Assembly: GCA_014529385.2 (NCBI GenBank)
Contig: CM043963.1
Span: 99,683,412-99,747,411 of the forward strand
Source of the DNA: Adiantum capillus-veneris
Taxonomy: Eukaryota > Streptophyta > Polypodiopsida > Polypodiales > Pteridaceae
Direction of reading: 5' to 3'
Length of the DNA: 64,000 nucleotides
In this document: one piece after another, positions 44,461 to 55,023 of the stretch
Layout: every line of letters starts with the position of its first letter
Position numbering within the stretch: position 1 is the stretch's first letter
Made by a program: the position numbers and the translations under genes
The notes under the pieces: model-generated
Database searches by the model: none
What the model saw: only the letters and a program-made list of their open reading frames with translations
What the model was told of the DNA's origin: nothing

Positions 44461-45545
44461 GTATAATGCCACAGTCTATCTCATTTTGTTTTGGATAATA
44501 AATGTTCCGATCTTCTAGGATCTGTGGGGTTGCTATGCTTGTTGCTCGGTGTGTCTTTCTCCGCGATGGTTGTTATGTGATGTCTCCTTGAGAAGGTTTA
44601 CAAGGTCAATGATGGGCGTGTTGTTATGTGTCTAACTTGTTAAGGTAACAACATGAGAGATACGGAGTGGTTGAACCAAATCGAGACTTTGTTATCTACA
44701 CAGACGCATGAAGATCACTCTAGAAAAGATAGAAAGTTTGTATTCAAGGAATCCAAAATGTTTCACGATTGTCAGTCATGTCAATCATATTTGCATGCTC
44801 ATTCCTTGGCAAGACCCAGTCACAACAAAAGCACTCGCATGATTTCCCATCAAGCATTGATATTCCCTTTGTGGTTTGCCACAATTGATAGTTTTAGGTC
44901 GAAAAGTCAAGTTTAGATTGCATTTTTGGCACGTACTTGGTGAAAGGTTTGGCACTCCATGTCACGTGACACGTCCAACCCTATGTATCTGTGGACAAGC
45001 TACATCATGATCAGGGTTCAGTCAGTCCAGTCAGTTTAGATTAGAAGTGATCTGACACTTTTGTGAGTCTATTCGTAGACCGTGCATGCCCAGACACTTA
45101 GTGTAGATGCGTATCCTCTGATTGCACACAGTATGATCATAAGCATTCCCATCATAATCCATTAGAATCAGTCAGGGGAATTTTCCAGTGCATTTAGCCT
45201 ATTTTTTCTATTTTTGACATTTTTCACTTATTAATTTAAGTGACTTTCCAACAAAAGTAGGTAGGGCAATTTTGCTAAGTTTGTATATAAGTAAACTAGA
45301 GCTAGCACTATTTGGCAGAAGAGGCAACATGAGCCAAGCTCAGCAGGCCACTTCTCATCAAGACCTTGGTGGACTTCCCTCCAAGCAAGAAGCAAGATTC
45401 CCCTGCAAGATCCCCTCCAGTGTAGCGTTTCATACCCAGGCAATCTCATCCAATTAGGAATATTCAGTGGTTGACACATCACAATGCAACACAAATGCTT
45501 ACATATGCGTGTTACAAGACATAGAAACATAAAGTTGCCGATGAA
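44461..45545. other. Gene-free interval after ALG6 exon 2
   Basis: Probably ALG6 intron 2 if the gene is intact. No ALG6 exon 3, TE coding domain or RNA gene was recognised. An open frame at 44653-44916 (87 codons) has no family resemblance. A TATA-like GTATATAAGTAAAC at about 45281 and the surrounding sequence could be LTR-derived, but no boundaries are visible. Confidence 0.5.
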
Positions 45546-45556
45546 CACTCCTCCCG
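45546..45556. repeat. LINE L4 target-site duplication, left copy
   Basis: CACTCCTCCCG, repeated at 53171-53181 directly after the poly-A tail; AA precedes both copies. Confidence 0.92.
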
Positions 45557-46106
45557 AATCAACCTTCGGCTGCGCGCTCGCTGCTGCTTGCACCTCCACC
45601 CCTGCGCCATCGCTGCCCTCCCTCCCCCCCCATCGCTGCCCCCCCCCCCCCCCCCCCTTCGCTGCCCCTCCCCCCCTCCGCTGCCCTTGCGTTGCCCCCA
45701 CCCCCCCTTGCCTGTTCTCTCGCGCGCGGCAACCCAGCCCATCCCCCCCTGCTGCACGCTGCCCCCCCCCCCCCCCCCCCCCCCCCCGCTGCCTTCTCGC
45801 GCTGCCACCCTCCGCCCGCTGCCCTCTCGAGCTGCCGCCCCCCTGTCCGCCTTATCCGCTGCCGCCCGCTGTCCTCTCGCGGTGCCACCCGCTGCCCTCA
45901 TCCGCTGCTTTTTCCAGCCCCCCCCCCCCCTCGCTCCGGTCTTTGCTCACAAAATCTCCCTCCTCGCCGTTCTCTTCTCTCTCCGCCTCTTTCCCGAAGA
46001 TTCTCTGCATTTGGCTCTGGCAGCGCTGTTCTTTGGACAGTGCTCGGCGCGATCTGTTGGCAGAGTTTTTTCTCCTTCCGCTTCTCCGCCACAACAGTAG
46101 ACACAG
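45557..46106 (+). other. C-rich 5' UTR of LINE L4
   Basis: Dominated by CCGCTGCCC-like units and pure C runs (45639-45657 and 45762-45787). LINE promoters lie within the 5' UTR, so this is the presumed promoter region; no specific motif is claimed. The runs create spurious Pro/Arg-rich open frames on both strands. Confidence 0.75.
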
Positions 46107-46675
46107 ATGGAGGCTCCAGCTCCGCCACAGAGGGACTCGTCCGAAGCCCTCTCGCCCGACCCCGCTGAGCCCACCATTCGACTTGCTCTTTCACCGACAG
46201 AGCAAGCGAGCCTAGCCGTAGAGGTTGAGCGCTTGCAGGCAACTTCTGTCATCTGCAAGATTCTCGGCACCCGACCCAGCAGAGGAGAGCAGCGTGACCT
46301 TCTCCAGGCTCGTCTTCTCGCAGAGGTGGGCAAGATCTTGGACGTACAGATACTCGGATGAGGTTTCTATCAGATTGAGTTTGAGACCTCCGAGATGGCG
46401 TCCAAGGTCATCGCCATGAGTCCATTGACCATCCGAGCAGCACGAGCCCACTTTCGACAGTGGAGACATGGTTTCGCCCTACTTCGGATGTTCTGGTAGA
46501 GGAGGCAGACATCCCCATCTCCGTCTGCTTTCCGGGTTTACGGAGGGAGTACTTACCACTTTTGTCCAGGATAGGCTCAGCCATTGGGACTGTCCTGGAG
46601 ACCTCGCATGGCAGCCTCAGTAGCTGCCAAGGCGGCTGACATTCCCTCAGTTCGCGTTCTGGTTAGGGACACTCA

Positions 46676-46684
46676 CACGCTCCC
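46676..46684. repeat. 9-bp TSD of MULE-like insert, left copy
   Basis: CACGCTCCC, repeated at 47364-47372. Collapsing the repeat restores a continuous ORF1 frame across the site. Confidence 0.88.
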
Positions 46685-47363
46685 AAGGTTGTAAGGTACG
46701 TAGTATTCGGTACGTGTTCGGTACGTACTGTACGTTGTACCGTATGGATTGGGCCATAAGGTACGTAAAATTCGTAGTATATTTTTTAAAAGCTAAAAAT
46801 ACAAAGAATTTCAAATTTATATACAACCTATCTAGTTTAAAAACACTGCACAATACTTAAACATAGCCACAACTTTCAAAAAACACTTAAAATCACCCCA
46901 CAGGTTAAGTAACCACTAGATAACTCTGCAACACAATTAACGCACACTTCCAAGTTGAATACAAAACTTACAATCTTTCGCGAGGTCAGGACTCTAGAGT
47001 GCCTCCTTGCAGACTCCAAACACAAAGAGAAGGAGGGAGGGAGGGAGAAAGAACCTTATCGGTGGCGGCAAATCCTTCCTTGGTCTCTGTGCAGAGACTC
47101 TGTTCTACTCTCTGATTCTCTGTTGTGATAATAACTAGTATAGGATAGGTGGACTTATTAAAGGCCTCGCCCACCTAATCCAACCACGGGGAATAGGCAC
47201 TGTTGGCGATTTTTTTTTTCCAGAGGTTTATTTTTTCAGAGGTTTTTTTTTTTAAAAAAAAAAAATTTTGTGTACGTACGGAATCGTACGGTGCGTACGG
47301 ATACCGTACGGACGTACCGTACGGTACGGAACCATACCGTACGTACGTACGGAAACAACCTTG
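46685..47363. mobile_element. Non-autonomous Mutator-like DNA transposon
   Basis: A 679-bp insert with a 9-bp TSD, the size typical of Mutator-like elements. Ends are AAGGTTGTAAGGTACG and CGTACGGAAACAACCTT, giving a short perfect AAGGTTGT/ACAACCTT terminus followed by many copies of GTACG-type palindromes in both subterminal regions. There is no transposase. The central part (46960-47190) is GC-mixed and reads like a 5' UTR on the minus strand; it could be captured host sequence, which is speculative. Confidence 0.75.
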
Positions 47364-48691
47364 CACGCTCCCGAAGGTCATTCTTTTGCCTCGGGTGAGT
47401 GGGGGTTGGTTTAGACAGAGTGTGGAGTATTCGGGCCTCCCGAACCAGTGCTTCATTTGTCGACAGATGGGCCATCTTGCGAAGGCCTGTCCACGGAGAA
47501 GGCCTCAACCTACACCACAAACTCAGCCCCAACCTGCAAGGGCTGGCCAACAGCCACAGACAGAGACACAACGCACACATGCAGAGCCACCCTCTGAGCC
47601 TGGGACTCCAGCGGAGGAGGGATGGTAGCAGGTCCGTGGTCGATGACGGCAGGGGCCACAGCGACAGCCTGGCACTCAGAGTGGTCCTCAGGCGCCTACC
47701 CAGCAGCTGTGAGTTCCCACGGGGAACTGGTTCGGTCCTCTTGAGCAGGATGAGGTCCCTGCTCCAGCCCCCACCCCAGCTTCACCCTCGATAGCCCTTC
47801 CCCTCCTAGAGTTCCCCCCCTCCTCATCATCCTCCCCCCTACCTCCTGCTCTTGTCGCCTCTTCCCCCCGCCCCTCTACCTCTGCTGCTCCCCCCCGCCC
47901 CTCTTCTCCACCTCTTCCCCCTGCTCCTACTCCCCCTCCTCCCGCTCTAGTTCCACAGTCGACCCAGGGGGCAGGGCCTTCTCCGGTTGCTAGGAGATCT
48001 CGTGACAACGCCTTTGCCACGAGTCGCTTGGCGAGAGGGACAACCTTTCTTGCGACCCCCTCTACAGGTACAGACATCTCCCCTTGCAGCTATCCCTCGT
48101 GATCTGACGAGCATCGACATCCGGCGCCGATGGGACTTCTTCTACTACGACTTTACTCGTTTTCTCGGCGACCCCTCAGCAGACCATGAGGCAGCCTGCT
48201 TCAAGGTCCATGTTCTGTTCCTTGCAGCTAGGGGGGACAGTGGCCTTGGACTCGGCAGTTTGCTTCTCCTTTTCCCTTTGCGGTAAAGACCAGACAGAGT
48301 GGACTCTCGACTCAGTGTCGGGATGGTTGCACACACAGGTCCTAGAGTTCTCTCACCACATGGGAGAACTAGGAGTTGCAGAGATGCTTCAGACTTTGTG
48401 GCCATTGGCCAAGTTTGCGGTGACACCTCCAGATACAGCATGATGTAGACACATTGTGGTTTACTTCTTTGCCGATACATAGTGCTTGCCATGCTATGTA
48501 CACATTCATGAGGACTCCTAGATAGAGGAGGTTGCTTTACGTACGGCTCGCTCTGCTTGGGCTTGGGCCAGGCACTCGTTGCAGTCACACCTATCTAGAG
48601 GACGCTCGGATGCGGGCTACTCCCCATCCAAGCCAGCCTCGAAGATAGCCCGTTTAGCTGCTGCGGTAGCATCTGTTCTCTCTCGCTCCCC

Positions 48692-49590
48692 ATGAGGATC
48701 ATCTCATGGAACGTGCAGGGATTTGGTGGGCCCCAGTTTCAGCGTCAACGGGGCCGACTGCGTCAGCAGCTTCAGCGTTGCCTTGTGGGAGGAGAGATTG
48801 ATCTCCTTATGCTTCAGGAGCACCATATGTGTGAGAGCCGCATTAGACGTTGTGGTCAGCTCTTGCGTGGACGATATGATTCTTTTTGGCAGCTGCTTTT
48901 GGAGCTGGAGGCATCCAAGGTGGGGTATGTATGACTATTGCGGACTCTTTGCAGCAGGCCATTGTGGGCAGAGGGATTTTTGTGCCAGGTAGGGCTTAGT
49001 GGATTACTATGCAGGTTCAGGGTTGCCTTGTGGGCTTCCTGAACATCTATGTGCCCAATGTGGCGAGTGCTGGAGCAGAGTTTTGCTCACAGATAGTTGA
49101 GTCTCTGCCGCAGGCAGAACACTGGTGCATAGGGGGGGCTTCAACATGTTGGAGGACCCTTTTGACAGGATTGGTGGTAGCCATGCTACTGTGCACGGAG
49201 TTGAGCTGGCAGCTTGGGAGAGGTTTTGTACGACTCTGAGGGTCTCGGATGTTTGGCAGCACTCTAGTTTTGTGAGGCCCCCGGACAGCGTGGCCTTCTC
49301 TCGTTCGGACCGTAGAGTGGGAGGAGTGAATCTATCGCGGATAGATCGCCTCTACACTAGTGACCATTTCAGTGACTTGGGAGGGACAATTGGTATTCTG
49401 GCAGGGACTTCCTTCTCGGACCATACATCAGTGATCCTCACAGTGGCAGACAGGCAGAGGAGAGTGAGCACAATGCTTCGCATCCCAGAGAGGGTCTTGC
49501 TGGACTCTGCACTCAGAGAGCGAGTAGAGCCTCTCTTGACAGAGAGCTTGGACATGGAGGATTCTCTTGTTGACAGAGTGGCCTGAGGAC
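48692..49590 (+). pseudogene. LINE L4 ORF2 endonuclease domain
   Basis: ORF2 opens with MRIISWNVQGFGGPQFQRQR at 48692 and LLMLQEHHM, the APE-like endonuclease start with its Asn and Glu. The next blocks are GFLNIYVPN (49033) and FNMLEDPFDRIGGSHA (49137 on), where the catalytic GGDFN is damaged by a small deletion that also shifts frame. The terminal FSDHTSVIL motif (about 49410) is intact. Frameshifts at about 48935, 49000 and 49135 inactivate it. Confidence 0.88.
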
Positions 49591-49831
49591 TAGCTCAGAT
49601 TAGTCGTTTCTTTCTCCAGGAGTCTTTGGCTCGCCGAGCTGCAGCGAGAGAGGAGGAGCAGCGTCTCAGACAGGGCATTGCTTTGTTGCAGAGGATGCAG
49701 GAGCAGCATCTAGACAGTCCTTGGTTGGAAACTTGGAGGAGCAACTACAAGAGGCTCGCCAGGAGCTTGTTAGCACAGAGGAGCGGCGACACGAGTTTGC
49801 TTTCCATCGACATGCATCTTAGTGGACACAG

Positions 49832-51532
49832 GTGGGCGACAGAGTGACTGGTGCTTTCTTTGAGGCAGTGGGAACTCGACATTCGCATGCCAAGGTCAAT
49901 CAATTGCTTCTGAGCCCGAGGATATGCGTGCAATTGCTACTGACTTTTACCGTGAGTTACTGTCTTGCAGAGCCTCAGTTAGAGCGTCAGGATGCATGCA
50001 GGGAGCAGGTGTGGGCACAGATGCCTTGCCTTGTGACTGAGGAGATGCGTCAGAGGCTTGAGCTGCCACTTCAGCTTGAGGAGCTGCACGCAGCTCTTAG
50101 GGCCCTCCCCCGTGTTAGCTGTCTAGGTGAGGATGGGTTGACTCCCAGTTTTTTCTTGGAGCACTTGGACCTGCTTGGCCCAGATCTCTGTAGTGCTTTT
50201 CAGTACATTTTGCACACAGGAGTGATGCCTGACAGCATGAGTGAGGGCTTGATCTACCTCATTCCCAAGGAGGGTGGCTCCTTGGATGAGATTGGACAGT
50301 GGCGCCCCATCACCATCCTCAACTCAGCCTACAAAATTCTTGCCAAGGCTCTTAGTTTGAGGATTCAGCCACTTCTAGAGAGCCTTATACATGGGACTCA
50401 GACAAAGGAATGTAGTATCCTTGACAACATCTTTACTTTTTGGGAGGCTTCGGCCCTAGCGCGGCTCCGTGGTGAGGACCTGGTGATTCTTCTTCTCGAT
50501 TTTGAGAAGGCATACGACAAAGTTGACTGGGACTTTCTAGAGGGCACTCTACACAGGATGGGCTTCTCAGATGCTTGGATCAGAGGGGTGTCAGCTTTGT
50601 ACAAACAGGCTCACAGTCAGATACTTTTAGCAGGAGGTAGAGGGGATCGCTTCATGCTCACACGTTCGGTCAGACAGGGCTGTCCTCTTGCCCCCTTCCT
50701 CTTTCTGTTCTATGCGGAGGCGATGAGCAGGTTTTTGGTGTCGCAGCAGGTTGGTCTACGGGCCTTAGCACTCCCTATTCGGGGAGATGAGCTACTGGAC
50801 GCTGAGTTTGCCGACGACTCAGCCTTGTACTTCGATGGCCAGGAGGCCAGCCTTCACAGGTGTGAGCAGGCTCTGGAGACCTTCTGTTGTGCATCGGGCG
50901 TACTGATCAATTGGAGAAAGACAGTGGCTTTCTCGGTTGGTAGTGCTTCTGTGCCCGATTGGATGCCAGGAGAGGGTTTTAGGTGGATCCCCCCAGGGAC
51001 TGCAGTTCGGTACTTGGGCTGTCAGGTTGGTTTGGACTTGTCTCCCGAGCAGCAGATTGCTCCCCTCCTCCTGTCTATCAGGAGGAAGTTGTTACACTGG
51101 AGCTCAACACGACTTTCTTTGGCTGGCAGAGTAGTAGTGGCCAACCAGGTGTTGTTGGCGACTATGTGGTACGTCACTTCTTGCTGGATCTTCTCGAGTT
51201 CTTGTATCAGCCAGGTAGAGAGGCTGATCAGGAACTTCCTTTGGTCAGGACGTGACACTCAGATGGCCCGAGCGAAAGTGGCTTGGCAGGTCATCACTCT
51301 TCCTTGTTCACAGGGAGGGGTTGGGATCATTGACCCAGCACAGCAGAGCAGAGCCCTTCTTGGGAAGTTCATAGTCAGAGGACTTCTTCCAGGTGAGGAG
51401 CCCTGGAAGGAGTTTTTGCTACAGCGGCTTCGTGCTAGAGTGCCTCAGGCTGGAGGCCCCTGGCGACCTTCGACCAGATGGATCTTCATAGAGATGCGCA
51501 GAGCTGGTTTGAGCAGGAGATTGCAGCTGTGA
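49832..51532 (+). CDS. LINE L4 ORF2 reverse transcriptase, long open segment
   Basis: A 566-codon open stretch with all RT blocks: LGEDGLTPSFFLEHL, QWRPITILNSAYKILAKALS, SILDNIF, LLLDFEKAYDKVDWDFL, SVRQGCPLAPFLF and the catalytic FADD box in AEFADDSALYF (about 50808). The thumb follows (INWRKTVAF, VRYLGCQVGLDLS). The position expected to read GFIPGRS is altered (GTQTKECS). The frame is open only for this part of ORF2, so a full-length protein cannot be made from this copy. Confidence 0.85.
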   Translation: MGDRVTGAFFEAVGTRHSHAKVNQLLLSPRICVQLLLTFTVSYCLAEPQLERQDACREQVWAQMPCLVTEEMRQRLELPLQLEELHAALRALPRVSCLGEDGLTPSFFLEHLDLLGPDLCSAFQYILHTGVMPDSMSEGLIYLIPKEGGSLDEIGQWRPITILNSAYKILAKALSLRIQPLLESLIHGTQTKECSILDNIFTFWEASALARLRGEDLVILLLDFEKAYDKVDWDFLEGTLHRMGFSDAWIRGVSALYKQAHSQILLAGGRGDRFMLTRSVRQGCPLAPFLFLFYAEAMSRFLVSQQVGLRALALPIRGDELLDAEFADDSALYFDGQEASLHRCEQALETFCCASGVLINWRKTVAFSVGSASVPDWMPGEGFRWIPPGTAVRYLGCQVGLDLSPEQQIAPLLLSIRRKLLHWSSTRLSLAGRVVVANQVLLATMWYVTSCWIFSSSCISQVERLIRNFLWSGRDTQMARAKVAWQVITLPCSQGGVGIIDPAQQSRALLGKFIVRGLLPGEEPWKEFLLQRLRARVPQAGGPWRPSTRWIFIEMRRAGLSRRLQL

Positions 51533-53025
51533 GTTTGCTTTGATCTTGGGAGCTCTTGCGGCGAGGCCTGGAGCAGCGACAGCCTACTTGCACGGAGGAG
51601 CGCCTACGGCAGCCCCTTGTTTGGAACCCCATGGTTAGCACTCAGAGAGGCCACTTGGTTGGTAGTCGGCCTCATGTTTCCTGGGGTCCCATGGCAGCAG
51701 GTCCAGCACGCTCTTTAGGTGACTGGTTAGAGTTTCCAAGCTTGTCAGAGGAGGTGCAGGGTTTCCAGCTACTACAGGGCATGAGAGGGGTGCAGAGCAT
51801 GTGCCAGGACATCTCAGAGGCTGTTCCAGCTGAGTGGCTCACGCCTCTCGAGCCAGTAGCACCCAGGTGGATGGGAGCCTTCACACGACTGGAGGTTCTC
51901 ATCTCAGTCAGGGCCTGCTCAGAGACTGTTCCATCCCTTTTCTTCGAGCTACAGGGTGAGGGACGCTTACAGCACGCTTACAGTGAGTTGCAGTAGAGGC
52001 CCCGCAGGTGGCAGAGTGCTGTTTTCAGAGGATCCGAGTGGTGGGCATCTGTGGGAGGACTTGTGTCATCGATCCTGACCGAGCAGCTCTTGAGACTGGA
52101 CACCGGAGGCTGTGGGCTTGGGAGTGCTGTCCACTGGCACGAGTACAGTGGGATCCTGGTGAGTGGATTTGGAGGGACCCTTTCTCTTCTCAGACCACCC
52201 AGGTGTCCTGTTCTTTCAGTACACTGTTCGATTGGGACATCATATACTAGCAGCACAGAGAGAGGCCCGCCCCGCTGCAGCACCTCTTTGGCAGGAGGAG
52301 GGTCTCACAACCGAGTTCTTGGCAGCCTTCTGGGAGAGGTTGTGGGACTCCAGATAGCTGAGGTGAGTCACCTTGCTTCAGTGGGGCTGGTCGCACACAG
52401 AGTTACAGCAGTTGGGAGCTGGCTAGTGCATAGTGGTCTCTCGGCCGCTTGTGCATCTTGTGACCATCTTGTGGAGAGTCAGCGTCACTGTCTTTGGGAC
52501 TGTCCTTTGGCATAGCAAGTGTGGCTTCAAGTTCTTCGGCTGATGCCTGCTCTTTCCACGGCTTGACAATACACTTGGGGAGCAGCGGCTTGGTCCACCC
52601 TCACGGGGCCGGCACTTCAGTTTGAGCTATCTTCCACTAGCAGGATGATAGTGATGCAAGAGGGGCGACCTACACTCCAGCCTGCCACAGAGCTTACTCC
52701 ACAGGAGTGGTGCAGTGAGAGAGAGGAGTGTTGGGAGCTCATCAGTGGCGTGACACTCTGGTTCATCTGGCAGGCCTGTTGCTTCTACATCTTTGAGGCT
52801 CGTCCTGTGCCACCAGTAGAGACTGTTCGCGATCTTTGGCTAGAGCTGATCCACACTCTCAGAGGACAGCTTGAGAGACTACAGGGCAGCTCCGACCGCA
52901 TGCGGGAGCGCAGAGAGGCTTTCCTTCGACTGTGGCGTCTTGGGCCTTTCTACACCATGGTCCAGGGTATACTCCGATGGCACTACCGACCACCTGTGTG
53001 GCTTATCCCTGCCCCCATTTCTTGA
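51533..53025 (+). pseudogene. LINE L4 ORF2 C-terminal region
   Basis: Continues ORF2 after the stop at 51530-51532 in several frames: a linker to about 52370, then a Cys/His-rich part (AACASCDHLVESQRHCLWDCP at about 52445-52515) corresponding to the zinc-binding domain of plant LINEs. A final open piece, 52645-53025, has ISGVTLWFIWQACC. The ORF ends at 53025, about 135 bp before the poly-A tail. Confidence 0.8.
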
Positions 53026-53160
53026 TTTAGCCCCATTGTACATATGCTGGTTTTTTCATTGGGAGAGTCTCCCCATCATGGTTGTTGTAGTCCTCTTTTG
53101 AAGAGGTGGTTGTAGCCCTATGGGCTGTTTCATTAACTAATAGAAGGATCTTTTTCTCGG

Positions 53161-53170
53161 AAAAAAAAAA
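53161..53170 (+). other. Poly-A tail of LINE L4
   Basis: Ten A residues directly followed by the TSD CACTCCTCCCG. Confidence 0.92.
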
Positions 53171-53395
53171 CACTCCTCCCGCATAACCTAACAAGGTCCG
53201 GATTGGGAGATATTCAACGACTCTCTCATCACTCCTCCCGCATAACCTAACAAGGTCCATGCCGGGAGATATAGAGGCCTTTTACAACCAAACGCCCCTA
53301 TACCGTAGCATGCGTCGTTTGGAGGTGCTGAGAGTAACCACCGCTCAGACTTCTTAATACTCCTCCCGCATAACCATCCAGGTCCGGGCCGGGAG
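53171..53395. repeat. Three copies of a CTCCCG...GGGAG hairpin-like unit
   Basis: CTCCTCCCGCATAACC followed 12-20 bp later by GGTCC and a GGGAG end occurs at 53173, 53233 and about 53353. The first two are 60 bp apart. CTCCC and GGGAG are complementary, so each unit could fold into a stem-loop. The LINE L4 TSD lies inside the first unit, so the array predates the LINE. Confidence 0.8.
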
Positions 53396-53765
53396 TCACA
53401 ACAACAATTATTTTACAAGCATACAACCAAACACTCCCTAGGCATCGGCCTGCATCATTTCGAGGTTCAAACGATACGAAAACAGTATTTCTCACTTCTC
53501 ACCCGAGAGTAAAATCACCAATCAATGTAACCAGTATTAAAACCAGAGTCAAACAATTCAAATCGGCACCAAGACAGGTTCAAAACAAATACCAGCCATT
53601 TCAAACAGGATCACCAAATAAGTTGTCAAACAGATTTCAAACTTAAAAAGCAATCTCGACATCAGTCGAGCTCGAAAAGTCGATTGACTTTCCATCCTGA
53701 AACTTGCACCAAAAATTAGGGTTAGATTCTTTCCATAAGGTCGTAGCCGAGCACAGCATGGTCCA

Positions 53766-54080
53766 TCAGCCCTTGGACAGACAATGTTTTCTTTGGCGGC
53801 GATGGTAGTCCCAAGATAGCAATTGCACTGGACCTCCAAGGTCATCTGCTCGTGAAGAGATGTTGAGAAATTTCAAGTTATAATTTGCTAGGGTTTCCAT
53901 GGCAAGCATTTCAGGATACCCCACTCTGCCAGAAGTTGCACTCCAAAGGAAGATGTCAGAAACCATATAACTTCGGGCAAAAATTTTCTTGAAAGCTTGC
54001 CAAGTACTTGGAGTATGCTGCTTGGTAGCTATCAACATCTGCATGGCACTGCCTCTGAGAAAAACAGCAGCTCCAAACAA
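53766..54080 (-). pseudogene. gypsy gag-like fragment
   Basis: The minus-strand frame reads LFGAAVFLRGSAMQMLIATK, TWQAFKKIFARSY and ETLANYNLKFLNIS, which resembles the retrotransposon gag capsid region (a TWxxFKxxF block and a following helix). The match is by general pattern only. It sits downstream of integrase, out of normal order. Confidence 0.4.
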
Positions 54081-54133
54081 ATCTTGGATCCTTCTCTTGT
54101 AAGTGATCTTTATGGCTTATGCCGTGTAAGACA

Positions 54134-54827
54134 TCAACGGTGAAGACGGGAGCGCGCCCAATGCGCGATGAAGTAAGGGTGGGAGTGGCTAGTAAGTTTA
54201 GGGTTGACTTTCGCCAAAGGATCGGGCTTAACTGTCTTCTTTACTGCAGAGAAGTGAGCCTGCTTACTGAATCTGTTGATGACCGTCCAAAGGCCATCAT
54301 GCCCATTCTGTGTCTTCGGGAGATCAAAGATGAAATTCATTGCAATACTTTCCCAGGGGCGGGTGTAATGGGTAAAGGCTGTAGTAATCCTTATGCCTGT
54401 CAAACTTGACCTTCTGGCATACGAAACAACTGCGATCAAAGGTGTTCACATCCTTCTTGAGTCTCGGTCTAAAGAAAATAACGCTCCACACCTTTCAAGG
54501 TGGTATCAAGATTCAATGCCACGATGACCGATAAAAGGTGGACAATGGCACTCAGTCAAAACCTTTTCCATGAACGGCTGTGTAACACACAACATTGTTT
54601 TCTTCATCAAGTAGCCATCTTGTATGGAATATCCTGCCACTATCTCTCCGTTCTGTATCCGAGTAAACACATCGGAAAAATCTAGATCGGTGGTGTACTG
54701 GTCAACCATATCCTCAAAGCTTCTATGGTGGATCGCGGAAATAGCCAAGAAGGGGGCTTCCGAGACAAAGCATCTGCCACTAAGTTTTTCTGTCCTTGAA
54801 CATGGACAATCTGAAAGTGAAACTGTG
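54134..54827 (-). pseudogene. gypsy RNase H tail and integrase
   Basis: In one frame, HVQGQKNLVADALSRKP at about 54805-54755 is the classic end of gypsy RNase H. The integrase zinc region includes VLTECHCPPFIGHRG (about 54560-54510). The core has PWESIAMNFIFDLPKTQNGH and a WTVINRFSKQAHF block (54360-54230), which contains the first catalytic Asp position as Asn (AMNFI). The sequence stops making sense at about 54215, so the second half of the core is missing. Confidence 0.85.
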
Positions 54828-55022
54828 ACAAGATGCAAACTGCATGTGGTGCGAACTGAACCATCCTTTGGAAACTTAGAACACTGCATCTTATCCAAAA
54901 TACATCCTTCACAAACATGTTTGACAGGTGCTTCAAGAGGCGGCAAAGAAGCAACCATATCAGATTTCTGCAAACGCAGCAGACTGGCAAAATTCAGATG
55001 ACCAAAACGTGCATGCCAAAGT
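54828..55022 (-). mobile_element. Copia GAG-pre-integrase patch inside gypsy pol
   Basis: 195 bp that align without gaps to 1329-1523, about 92 percent identical by hand (16 differences). They encode LWHARFGHLNFASLLRL and the HVCEGCILDKMQCSKFP zinc region of copia. On one side gypsy RT ends in FLGLHSYYWR; on the other gypsy RNase H resumes. The bulk of gypsy RNase H is missing at this point. Short shared bases exist at the joins (AAAGT; ACAAG). Confidence 0.92.
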
Positions 55023-55023
55023 A

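Larger units (their letters stand above)
46107..48443 (+). pseudogene. LINE L4 ORF1 protein, interrupted by DNA transposon
   Basis: The start is the Met at 46107 (MEAPAPPQRD). The DUF4283-like domain includes LLAEVGKILDVQILG, a TGA at 46359-46361, FYQIEFETSEMASKVIAM, and (after a frame change at about 46490) ADIPISVCFPGLRREYLPLL. The MULE-like insert splits the domain at 46685. After it comes NQCFICRQMGHLAKACP, a CCHC knuckle at about 47448-47490, then a Pro/Gln-rich linker to about 48050. A further region (48050-48443) follows that was not matched to a domain. Confidence 0.85.
45557..53170 (+). mobile_element. Near-complete LINE of family 2 (copy L4) with nested MULE-like insert
   Basis: A C-rich 5' UTR (45557-46106), ORF1 (46107-48443), ORF2 (48692-53025), a 3' UTR, and a 10-A tail (53161-53170), bounded by an 11-bp TSD. 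Removing the 679-bp insert and one TSD copy leaves about 6.9 kb. Family 2 differs clearly from family 1 in sequence and lacks its 3' palindrome. Codons are GC-richer and decay is milder than in the other LINEs, though stops and frameshifts remain. Confidence 0.95.

Noticed and set aside
44653-44916. 87-codon open frame after ALG6 exon 2 as a possible exon
   Set aside because: No resemblance to ALG6 or another family; no matching splice context that continues the ALG6 frame.
45484-46333. Large overlapping open frames on both strands, Pro-rich or Gly/Arg-rich
   Set aside because: They result from C-runs and high GC in the LINE L4 5' UTR; no domain is present and the real ORF1 starts at 46107.
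47688-48077. Minus-strand Gly/Glu/Arg-rich open frame
   Set aside because: It is antisense to the Pro-rich linker of LINE L4 ORF1.
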